Below, piece by piece: positions 12,901 through 20,938 of a DNA stretch of 64,000 nucleotides (positions are counted from its first letter, which is position 1; the number at the start of each line of letters is the position of its first letter). The DNA is from Anthoceros angustus (taxonomy: Eukaryota; Streptophyta; Anthocerotopsida; Anthocerotales; Anthocerotaceae). Both the position numbers and the translations under genes were made by a program. The notes under the pieces were generated by a model that was given only the letters and a program-made list of their open reading frames with translations, was not told the origin of the DNA and ran no database searches. The stretch spans positions 950,114 through 1,014,113 of the forward strand of contig MU008183.1 in the NCBI GenBank assembly GCA_010909165.1, written 5' to 3'.

Positions 12901-13768
12901 GTCAGGGGCCATGAAAGATGCACAGCAGGTGTTTGATGCATTGCCCCAAAGAGACGCGGGCACCTGGAATGCACTCATTGCAGGCTACAGTTGTCAAGGA
13001 GACAGTGAATTGGTCTTTGACTTGGTGCAGAGAATGCTAGAGGATGGGATACAGCCAGTGGCCATCACTTTCCTTAGTATACTAACAGTATGCAGCCATG
13101 CAGGTCTAGTGATCAAGGGGAGAGAGTACTTTGAGGCTATGAGTAGGCAGTACGGCATCACTCCTGATGTTGAGCATTACACATGCATGGTGGACCTCCT
13201 GGGGCGGGCAGGCCACCTGGACGAGGCACTAGACGTGCTTAGGACAATGCCTGTAGTGCCCAACGCTGCGGTTTGGTGCACTCTGTTAGGTGCTTGTCGA
13301 AATTGGGGCAACGTAGATATAGGGCGCTATGCTTTCGACCAAGCAGTGAAGCTAGACAACGAAGTTGCTGCAGCACATGTGTTGATGTCGAATATATACA
13401 CCGGTGCTCAGATGTGGGAGCAAGCACGTATTGTGCAGGAGAGGAGGATGAGCATCAAGGCCTGGAAGCAGCCGGGTCAGAGCTGGTGGACAGACAAGGA
13501 CGGACTCGTCCATAGTTTCTTGGTTGGGGATGAGAAGCATCCCAAGAGGGAAGCAAGGCGGAGCCAGGAGTCCTCCAAAATGAGGCAACAAGGATTTCTT
13601 CCACATCTCGACTCGTTGGGGGCAGACAAACCAAATGATACAAGAGCAGACGCTTTGTTTCCAATCCCAGTAAAGATCGTGCACAATCTGCTTTGTGCTG
13701 AATCTCATACTGCCACGAAGTGGCCTGAGCATGCTGCACTGTCAAATCATGATGTCAAGTATCGTTGA
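9977..13768 (+). CDS. PLS-class pentatricopeptide repeat (PPR) protein, E/E+ with remnant DYW
   Basis: Sequence-specific organellar RNA-binding protein, of the kind that guides C-to-U editing in mitochondria or plastids. I start at the first in-frame ATG (9977); the frame opens after TGA at 9929. The product is 1,263 aa with no intron, as usual for this family. The N-terminus is Ser/Ala/Arg-rich with few acidic residues, fitting a transit peptide. The bulk is P-L-S triplets. Seven consecutive triplets share SLVNMYAKCGSLEDA-type words, and successive copies sit exactly 312 bp apart from 10709 to 12581. One diverged triplet follows (NMYGKSG, 306 bp later), then E and E+ motifs (LLGACRNWGNVDIG, GDEKHP). 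The rest resembles a DYW domain with parts missing: IVHNL and HTATK are present, the usual HSEKLA zinc-site segment is absent, and CxxCH reads CAESH. It probably has no deaminase activity of its own; E/E+ proteins of this kind are known to use DYW partners in trans. Confidence 0.9.
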   Translation: MTESAPLPVWLTSRNGLLANNESASCKTFAPKPARPRGALSGHGSSSRSWSLPEDPDLGGYAGFGSGVTAETVSNLCYQGQLSQAVEALGVLVQCGCWVSESLFCTVVKKCIVKKNLVVGRRVHAFTVKKGYQSDTFLGNHILRMYASQGRLEDAMNVFAVVAVPDAFTWSAVISAHVKHGQDKRAVELYHRMRRSSVKADAHVLVAALQACARGSDLETGQTVHADALAFGLERDLFVCNSLVNMYAKCGSLEDARRVFDGLGQKDVVTWTALIAGYSQQGLGQEALRLYSVMQEEGTAVPNSVTFVSLLQACASVGPLALEKGKELHARIREQGYQADVYVANSLVNMYAKCGSLEHAQRVFDGLSHKDVVAWNAMIAGYSQQGMGQEALSLYTVMQEQGIAFPSSVTFVCLLQACASVGTLVLETGKKLHVQIREQGHHHDVFVANSLVNMYAKCGSLEDAQKVFDELGHKDVVTWNAIIAGYAHQGMGHKAFSLYSAMLGEGMAVPNSVTYLVLLQACASLGISALEKGRQLHSEVREQGHQDDMFVANSLVNMYAKCGSLEDAQRVFDGLGQKDVVSWTTLVAGYSQQGMGQEALCLYSAMQEEGIAVPNSVTYVCLLQACASVGTPALETGKQLHAQIRQRGYQADVFVANSLVNMYAKCGSLEDAQTVFDGLGQKDVVTWNAMIAGCSQHGMGQAALRLYGAMLEEGIIAPNSVTYVCLLQACATVGVSALENGKQLHAEIRERGHQDDVFVANSLLNMYAKCGSMEDAQRIFDGLSEKDVVTWNAIIAGYAQQGMGQEALRLFSTMRTEGTWTPDSVTFVCLLQACASIGTLALEKGKGLHEQIRELGYQADMMVANSLVNMYAKCGSLEDARRVFEGLDEKDLVTWTAVIAGYSQQGMGQEALRLYSMMKEEGMAVPDSVTFGCLLQACANVAALHLGRELHAQIEEEGLENDLIVAGSLINMYGKSGAMKDAQQVFDALPQRDAGTWNALIAGYSCQGDSELVFDLVQRMLEDGIQPVAITFLSILTVCSHAGLVIKGREYFEAMSRQYGITPDVEHYTCMVDLLGRAGHLDEALDVLRTMPVVPNAAVWCTLLGACRNWGNVDIGRYAFDQAVKLDNEVAAAHVLMSNIYTGAQMWEQARIVQERRMSIKAWKQPGQSWWTDKDGLVHSFLVGDEKHPKREARRSQESSKMRQQGFLPHLDSLGADKPNDTRADALFPIPVKIVHNLLCAESHTATKWPEHAALSNHDVKYR

Positions 13769-13820
13769 GAGATGAATCGGGCATACGCAAGTCATCCAGA
13801 AGTGGAGTTCCAGTGTAGTT

Positions 13821-14460
13821 AATGACGTTCGCGACACGAACAAGATCCTTCCATTCAGTAGTAGACTCGATGTGTATCGCGCACTGAAACCTCTCGTTTG
13901 TTAAGCCAACACATGATCTTGCGGCTACAGTGACAGTCATTGCACATGCGAGGGTTTATCACAACTGGCAAAGACGTGCTAACCGGTGTGTTTGGCAGAC
14001 CATTTGCCAAGGCCAGTTTCTCGTCATGTCCACTCAAGGCACCCTCCTTCTCCAGCTCAGACACTGCCTTAATACCAACAGAGCTTGTGGCAAGTTCTCC
14101 TTCCTCCTCCATCCTCATTGACGAGATGTCAGACTATCGTCCCTGCTGTGAACTCGTGCACCTCGTCCTTGACTTCAATGCAAGATTTCGTTGCCTTTTT
14201 TATTGCCCCAGCTGACTTTCTCAAGCTTTCTATCCTATCGACATCATCCCACCTGTCTGCATTGGCATTGATGTTCCCCAACAGCACAATACGCACTGCC
14301 ATTTCCAGGTTCCGACTCTACGAGATGCTCGAAGCATCCCTGTCCAAGTTCTACATCGCCATCGCTTTCGCTTTCGCTCAGCAGACACCAAGCCCCTGCT
14401 CGAGCCTGCCTGAAGAGGGCACACGAGGCTGACATGATGGCCCGCCGTGATACCCTCATC
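13821..14460 (-). pseudogene. Orphan PPR C-terminus (E, E+ and DYW domain), frameshifted
   Basis: Read on the minus strand from about 14420, the first frame shows an E motif (GDVELGQ, EPGNGSAY). A one-base frame change follows, then VLLGNINANADRWDDVD and E+ words (IEVKDEVHEF). After a TGA the frame changes again to a DYW domain at 14118-13855 with GHDEKLALANGL (the HxE site), CNDCH (the CxxCH site) and VRDTHR. A TGA then interrupts just before GSCSCRERH and the final TAA. All the usual zinc-ligand positions are kept, but at least two frameshifts and two internal stops make it a pseudogene. No PPR repeats are seen upstream on this strand. It ends 53 bp from the stop of the plus-strand PPR gene, tail-to-tail. 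Confidence 0.8.
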
Positions 14461-15540
14461 TTGCCTACAAAGCTAGGGCTTCTCGCCCAAATCGCCGCTT
14501 AGGATAACCTGGATGGGTCGTAGTAGTGCAACTCACCACGACTCTCTTGGGCAGGCTGTAGAACACCATTCTCGCATCATTGCATCCAGTTGCACCTGAT
14601 GGGTTCATTAGCAAAGCTTGTAGGGTTGTGTGTGTATAAATCAGGTGAGACTTCGGGCCATTAAGCTGTGCTTAGCTATGCTCCCTACTCCAAGATGTGT
14701 GTCCAAATGGCTTTCCTCAAACGGACACAAGTGTTATAAGAACGTGGCTGTGAAGCATCCTACTTAGATGGGGTGCTTAGAGGGAGTGGGTGCCCTTGGT
14801 GCTAGTAGTTTAGGCAAACTGCTTCGATCGTCACTTAGATGGGGTGTCTAGATGGAGCGGATGCTATTGGTGCTAGTAGCTTAGCCACACCATGGTACTA
14901 AGATGGGGAGCTTAGAGGGAATGGATGCCCTTGGTGCAAATTGGTATACACCATTGTACAAATTGTGAGTACCAAGGGAATGTTTTCCTATCCAAGTGGA
15001 TTATAATAGACTTCTTCTTCTTCTACTCAAGAATCCATCTTGTGTGAGTGAGTGATGAACATCTCGGATGAGAAATCCATTGTCTTTTCATGCAAGCTTC
15101 CAATACTTAGGGCCTCTACGGAGCTGTTACCACCATAAACATCGTGTTGGTGGATTCATTTGGGAGTAGGTATCCGAACTCCTGACCCGACCGTGTAGTT
15201 CGACATCCAACTCGGGTTAGACAAGTGAGGGGCCTGTCACGGAGTCTATCCTCTCACCACCTCGTCTCCCCCCTCACCTCGGAGCACCTCCTGGACAATG
15301 AATGGCCCTCGCGCAACGCCCGTTTTTTAGGATAGCCGGGTCATTCTGCTTGTCATGGTGGAGTTCCTTGGTCGTTTCTGTTGAAGCCAGATTGTGCTGA
15401 TCCTTACTGTGTGCGTGCTGGGTTGCTTCCTGCTACGCCGCCCTTTCCTTCCCTGTAATTCTCCTCTGATTTGCTTCACATGCAATCGTTGCTTCTACAT
15501 CTAGATGTTTTCCTCAGTTGTGGGCACTGAGCTGTGTGAG
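14461..15540. other. Intergenic region upstream of NF-YB
   Basis: No gene seen. It contains three repeat units at 14763-14945, a CTTCTTCTTCTTC run near 15011 in an LTR-like context, and C/T-rich sequence from about 15240 that is likely promoter and 5' leader of the NF-YB gene. Confidence 0.5.
14763..14945. repeat. Three short tandem units (about 64-70 bp)
   Basis: CTTAGATGGGGTG...TTAGAGGGAGTGG...CCTTGGTGCTAGTAG begins at 14763. Similar units begin at 14833 and 14898 (CTAAGATGGGGAG), with the third ending TTGGTGCAAATT. Non-coding. Confidence 0.65.
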
Positions 15541-15650
15541 TGAAATTTGAGACAGCGGTGGTGTCCAGCTTCTGCCTCCCCCCTCCCCCCCACCACCACT
15601 GTTGCGGGCTTTCTTCTTGGAAGGATCACGGACTGTTGTCTAGGTTTTTG

Positions 15651-16259
15651 ATGGCAGACAGCCATGGTCATCCGGGGAGTCCCGACAGCGGTCCTCATTC
15701 TGACAACGAATCGGGAGGTGGTCATTATGGTGGAGGCCACGATTCCTCCATCCGGGAGCAGGACCGTTTTCTTCCCATCGCAAATGTGAGCAGAATTATG
15801 AAGAAGGCGCTGCCAGCAAACGCCAAAATTTCCAAGGACGCCAAAGAGACCGTGCAGGAGTGCGTGTCCGAGTTCATCAGCTTCATCACAGGAGAGGCTT
15901 CCGACAAGTGCTTGAGGGAGAAGAGGAAAACCATCAACGGCGATGACTTATTGTGGGCTATGACCACGCTGGGCTTCGAGGATTATGTGGAGCCCTTGAA
16001 GGTTTACTTGCACAAGTACAGGGAAATGGAGGGGGAAAAGGCATCCATGGCCAAGCAAGGGGACCAGTCAGTAGTGAAGGACGGCAGCTCCGGGGCCGGA
16101 GGCATGGGTGTCGGAATGGGTGGGCTTAACGGAGGGATGCCCTCTGGCATGCACATGATGCAACAGCAGTACCCCCAGCAGCAGGGTGGTTTGATGTATG
16201 GCCAGATGATGCCGTATCAGATGGGTATGTCAGGCCCAGGCCAACCGCGGGCTATGTGA
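15651..16259 (+). CDS. NF-YB: NF-Y transcription factor subunit B (HAP3/CBF-A), non-LEC1 type
   Basis: Histone-fold subunit of the CCAAT-binding NF-Y trimer; it pairs with NF-YC, then NF-YA, in the nucleus. Product 202 aa from the first in-frame ATG, single exon as common for plant NF-YB. The conserved core begins [17 protein letters not shown] (about residue 35) and runs through [17 protein letters not shown] and [10 protein letters not shown] to the YREMEGEK region (about residue 130). The residue after KIS is Lys; LEC1-type proteins have Asp there, so this is the non-LEC1 class. The N-terminus is Gly/His/Ser-rich and the tail Gly/Met/Gln-rich, both typical disordered flanks. A GTG further upstream also opens the frame but is not a credible eukaryotic start. 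Confidence 0.95.
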   Translation: MADSHGHPGSPDSGPHSDNESGGGHYGGGHDSSIREQDRFLPIANVSRIMKKALPANAKISKDAKETVQECVSEFISFITGEASDKCLREKRKTINGDDLLWAMTTLGFEDYVEPLKVYLHKYREMEGEKASMAKQGDQSVVKDGSSGAGGMGVGMGGLNGGMPSGMHMMQQQYPQQQGGLMYGQMMPYQMGMSGPGQPRAM

Positions 16260-16284
16260 TCTGTGGTTGCAGAGACGCCAGCCG

Positions 16285-16925
16285 CAGCTCTACAGCTTGT
16301 CTCGGGAGTAATCCTGAGGTAGAGATGCAGGAGTAGAGCAGGGAGCAGAGCACGGAGTGTAGGCCTCGTGCTCAATGTCGGCCAAGTGCCATCAGAAACA
16401 CTGCAGTATCGAGGGCTCGAGATTTGTCGTGCTGGCTACTTACATGAAGTGGATTGCATAGCGTAGTTCTGAGCACCCCAACTTTGCATGGTGTAGGGGA
16501 ACGAGAGAGGAGGTGGTGCTTGTGTATTTTCATGTGGGCTTATGAATGGCTATAGTTTGTATGATGCTCCAATCTTCCGGGTTGGAGTCCAACACTTTCG
16601 AGTTTGCGTAGACATAATTGTCGCGGACACAATAAAATGCATAGAATTCCATCGGCATTTCCTGGTGATCCCAGCGTAAGGGGTGTGCCCAGCTAACATC
16701 TAATCCGTTTGTCCATAGTTGTAACTCTACAGCTTAGTTTGGGATTAAGCCCTGAGGTAGAGGGTGAGAGAAGGGTACATTCGAGTGTGGACCTCTGCTT
16801 ACTGTTGGCCCAGCACCGTCAGCAAGTGGGTTGCATAGTGTAGTTCCGAACAACCCAACTTTGCATGGTGTCTTGGTCTTGCGGACAAAGGAACGATAGT
16901 AGGTGTTTATGTATTTTCATTAAAA
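16285..16925 (+). repeat. Tandemly duplicated NF-YB 3' flank
   Basis: The NF-YB 3' UTR (about 16285-16530) is echoed at about 16725-16920 in the same order. Shared words are CTACAGCTT, CCTGAGGTAGAG, a GCATAGNGTAGTTC block, CCCAACTTTGCATGGTGT and TGTATTTTCAT. The copies are diverged with indels. The second is not preceded by any NF-YB coding sequence. Confidence 0.75.
16631..16636 (+). terminator. Polyadenylation signal AATAAA of NF-YB
   Basis: AATAAA about 370 bp after the NF-YB stop, at the end of a 3' flank that is duplicated further downstream. Position and hexamer are visible; use is inferred. Confidence 0.5.
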
Positions 16926-17460
16926 AATTATTGTTATTTATATTTATATTTTTCTTATGATGGATACATTAAAAAACCTGCTTGATTTTGGAATTTATCA
17001 TCAGCGTGTTCTGGTGATTGATTCTAGGATTATGAGTAAAGGTTGTGGCCACTTGTCTTGATAGCATGAAGCATAACAAGCATGAAAAATATCAGGTAAT
17101 AGTTAGGTATTATCATTTTAGTGGAAATATGTTACATAGCATAAGCTCAAGCTAAAAACTCTTGTTTATACTCAAATGTGATAAACTTGATAAAGTTGTA
17201 CCACGTTTAAAGACTCTTGAAATCTTAATTCAATAATCTACATAAATTGAATCTTATACAAATAAAGAGAAATTTTTAATAATGATATAAGATACAAAAG
17301 ATGGGAACAAAAGAAATGTTTATTAAATAAAAAGATATAAAGATGAACCCGTCTACCAACCCTATGATAGGTTAAGAGAGTTCTATGAACTATAGGTACA
17401 ACTTAGATTATGGTTGGAGGATCAGAGTAGGATGGAAGAACCGTGCTCTATATCCGATCA

Positions 17461-17652
17461 TGTATGTTTCCTCTTATGTCATGTTGAGGGAGATGTAAGG
17501 GCCTACATACCATTAGAGTCTTCAAAGATCTATCTCCAACACTTGTAATCCAATCATGTATGTTGCCTCTTATGTCATGTTGAGGGAGATGTAAGGGCCT
17601 ACATACCATTAGAGTCTTCAAAGATCGATCTCCAATATTTGTAGTTGTGGAT
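17461..17652. repeat. 96-bp tandem duplication
   Basis: TGTATGTTTCCTCTTATGTC begins at 17461 and TGTATGTTGCCTCTTATGTC at 17557. The two units are nearly identical through AGAGTCTTCAAAGATC. It creates a minus-strand frame with a repeated peptide, which I treat as an artefact. Confidence 0.8.
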
Positions 17653-18152
17653 TGTCGGATACAACAAGGGTACAAACAAAAGATTGATAAATCAAACTTG
17701 CTAAAAAAACTCTTAAAATTTGATTAACCTTTGCTCGAGCTCATGTGCTCATGATGTCCCAATATTTACAAAATATATCTAGTAATATATTTTCTCATGA
17801 CTAAATCTATGCACTTGAAAACATTACCTATAAGGATAGGGTTTCTCCACCCTCATATTAACCTTACTGTCACATGTATTTTTCTTACAAACACATGTGG
17901 AAGGCCAATGTTTCCATTGTCGCAGTTGCTCTCCCCATCCGCTCTCTGGAGGGCGCACCTAGGTGAGGCTTCTAGGTAACCCGTCACGCCTTGAATGCAG
18001 CATACTGGAAGAGGGTCTGGGCCTCAAGCGGGTCTCGCATGAGACCATGTGTTGGGGCTCGACCTTGAAGCGCAAGATCTGCTTTCACTGTTCAGGTGTG
18101 CGCCGGTTTCTCTAGAGCTACACCTTGAGGCGCGACCCCTACTATCGCCGTG

Positions 18153-18560
18153 TCTCGCAGGAGGTTCCCTTGTGTGAGACCTAGGTGCTCTCTTTCATGC
18201 ATGAGACCTTGTTAAGGGGGGGTTGGTTTCTCTTTTGTGAAGCGAAAAGTAGAAGGTTTTTGTGTGTGAGACCTTTCTCGCAGGAGGTTCCCTTGTGTGA
18301 GACCTAGGTGCTCTCTTTCATGCATGAGACCTTGTTAAGGGGGGGTTGGTTTCTCTTTTGTGAAGCGAAGAGCATGAGGTTTTTGTGTGTGAGACCTTTT
18401 GTGAGACGAGGAGTAGGAGGCTCCCGGGTATGAAACCTAGGTGCTTTGTTCAAGAATCTTGTTATGAGGGCATCGATTTTTCTTTTGTGAGACGAAGATT
18501 TAGCATGAGACCTTGTTTTTAGGTGAGCTAGTTTCTTTAGCATGAGACTAGAGGTCTTTG
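18153..18560. repeat. 123-bp tandem repeat rich in TGAGACC
   Basis: TCTCGCAGGAGGTTCCCTTG begins at 18153 and 18276 (period 123). A third, degenerate unit follows from about 18400 with ATGAAACCTAGGTGCTTTGTT. The word TGAGACC or CATGAGACC recurs more than ten times between 18040 and 18650, suggesting a local satellite. Confidence 0.75.
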
Positions 18561-19570
18561 GCACAAGAGGGTCTCACAACGGACTTTGTTCAAGGTTTCT
18601 CTCGCATGAGACTAGAGGTTTTCTTGCACAGGAGGTCTTGTATCATGAGACCTTTTATGAGGTTCCAATTTTTATATGAGTATCCTATTTGTATGATGCG
18701 AGACTTTTTGTGTGTTTAATGTTTGAGTAGGTATTCTATGGTATCAGGTAGTAGTTTCGAGATGTGCCCGATGTTTATAATAACTAGGATGAAACTTACT
18801 ATGTATGTATCAACATAAGTATTTAATTAGAACTAATATTTTATATGTAGATAATGATTTATAAATTATAGATAAATGAATAAATTTTTACAGCTTGGGA
18901 TCTCATACACTACATATGTAGTGAACTAATATAATTATTTAATAACTTATATTAAAATATTTTTTGCAGATCATCTTGAGGGTACATCAGATTACTAGTA
19001 ATTAGAATAAAGAGTATTTGATAATTAGAATTAGGCATGTTATATGGTTATGGATATGGTGGTAAGAGTTTTTAATTGATATGATTATGATGGTAATAAT
19101 GATTAACTAATATGGATATGGTGTTAATAGTATTGAACTAATATTAATATATATATATATATAAATTATAATAAGATGTATCTATTAGTTAAAAATAACT
19201 ATCTTAGGATAACTATCTATATACATAGATGATAGACGGACAAGGACTAATCTGACAGGTAAGAGAGTTATTTAAGATAGCAAACAGCTGTGTTTAGTAT
19301 TGAAAAATATATATAAGAGACAAAACGGGAGTAGACAAGCGAAGAGGGTAATAAGTGTGGGATGGTTAAATAGGGGAATAGAAATGCGGGAGGGACTGAG
19401 AAAAGCAGAACATATCAGACTTTTGAAGTTCTTGACTTCATGCGCAATTTGGCGGAGTCCCGGTGCTGGCTGTTTAGGGTAGGCTTGGGACTGGTGAGCT
19501 GCTCGGGGGCTTAGCTGATTGTGGGAGGCAAGGCAAGGGAGGGCAAGGCGATCAAGACTGGTGTGCAACA

Positions 19571-20938
19571 ATGGAGGGGGGTTCGCAGTCGGGCAATCCG
19601 CGGACCGTGGAAGATGTGTTCAAAGATTTCAAAGGGAGGCGAAGCGGGATGCTCAAGGCTCTCACCACTGGTGCGTCCTGCAGTTCCCGCTCCCGCACCG
19701 CCTGCTTGCCTGCCTGCCTGTCTTTGGAGCTGCCGGCCTTGCTTCCGTGCTTGCCCCGCATTCTAGAGATGCTCCCGCTCCAGCATGCAGATGCCGCGCT
19801 TGCCTGGGACTGTGTGCTGGCTAACGCGCATTGCTGTGGTGTGGCCGGTGAATGCAGATGTGGAGGAATTTTACCGGCTGTGCGATCCAGGTCGGTGCAA
19901 GATTTCCGCTTGCCGTTGCTGCTGGAGCCTGTGGCTTGCGCCCGCCTGCTGACCTAGTCGCGTGTGCAGATAAGGAAAACCTGTGTCTTTACGGATTTCC
20001 GAACGAAGGCTGGGAGGTGAATTTGCCTGCGGAGGAGGTTCCTCCGGAGCTTCCCGAACCAGCGCTAGGCATTAACTTTGCAAGAAATGGCATGCATCGG
20101 AAGGACTGGTTATCTTTGGTTGCGGTGCACAGTGATGTTTGGCTTCTTTCCGTTGCCTTCTTCTATGGTGCGCGGCTGGATAAAAACGAGAGGTAGGTCG
20201 TCAGGCCTGTCGCGCTCGTCTCCGAGGCTGTTCTGGATGTCGGTGTTCTGGATCGCAATTCCGTTGTGTTTTCCTTGTACGGTAGGCGCATCGGTAGCTT
20301 GCTTCGCTTCCGCTTTAAGTTAGCTTAGGCATGTGGTTGTTTTTCGCTGTCGCGGTCCAGCGGATGGCAGTTTGTGCAGAAGATGTTACTGATGTTTAGT
20401 GTGTCCCCTGACTGGGTCTTTTTATTGCGTGCCGTGAGCAGGAAGCGTCTTTTTAACATGGTGAATGAGCTTCCGACTGTATTTGATGTAGTGACTGGGA
20501 AGAAGCCTCCTAAGGAAAAAGCTTATTCCAACAACAGTGGAAGCAAGAGCAAGCCTCCTGCAAAAATGGTGACACAGCTCGATCCCTTGCCCTTTCTTTT
20601 CTTCCGGAGTGCGCCTTGCTACGTTGTGACTGGTTTGCTTGTTTGCTGACAAAAGTGGCGTGGTTGTTGTGGAACTGCAGCCTAAATTGTCAAGCCCCGC
20701 TCCAGCCCTTCAGCAGCCTGATGAAGAGGATACACTGGAAGATGAGGAAGAGGAGCACGGTGATACCACATGTGGAAGCTGTGGGACCAAATATGCCACG
20801 AACGAGTTCTGGATTGCCTGCGACTTCTGTCTAAGGTGGTTCCACGGCAAATGTGTGAAGATCACTGCAACCAAGGCGGAACACATCAAGCAGTACAAGT
20901 GTCCAACGTGCCTTAAGAAGCCACGCATAAGCGGATGA
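19571..20938 (+). CDS. Alfin-like PHD-finger protein
   Basis: Nuclear chromatin reader of the plant Alfin-like (AL) family; the C-terminal PHD finger binds trimethylated H3K4. Exons join(19571..19670, 19858..19890, 19970..20192, 20442..20568, 20681..20938), all GT-AG and in phase, giving 246 aa, close to the usual 240-260. The N-terminal Alfin domain (residues 1-135) shows [15 protein letters not shown], the tiny exon 2 coding [41 protein letters not shown] and [19 protein letters not shown] basic Ser/Lys linker and an acidic EEDEEEE-type stretch lead to the C4HC3 PHD finger (CGSC, WIACDFC, WFHGKCV, YKCPTC), ending near the stop. The exon pattern, including the 33-base second exon, matches other plant AL genes. 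Confidence 0.95.

Larger units (their letters stand above)
16930..19500. other. AT-rich intergenic region with tandem repeats
   Basis: No gene seen. AT-rich stretches (16920-17330 and 18700-19290) flank two repeat arrays annotated separately. A (TA)n run lies near 19147-19163. Confidence 0.6.
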
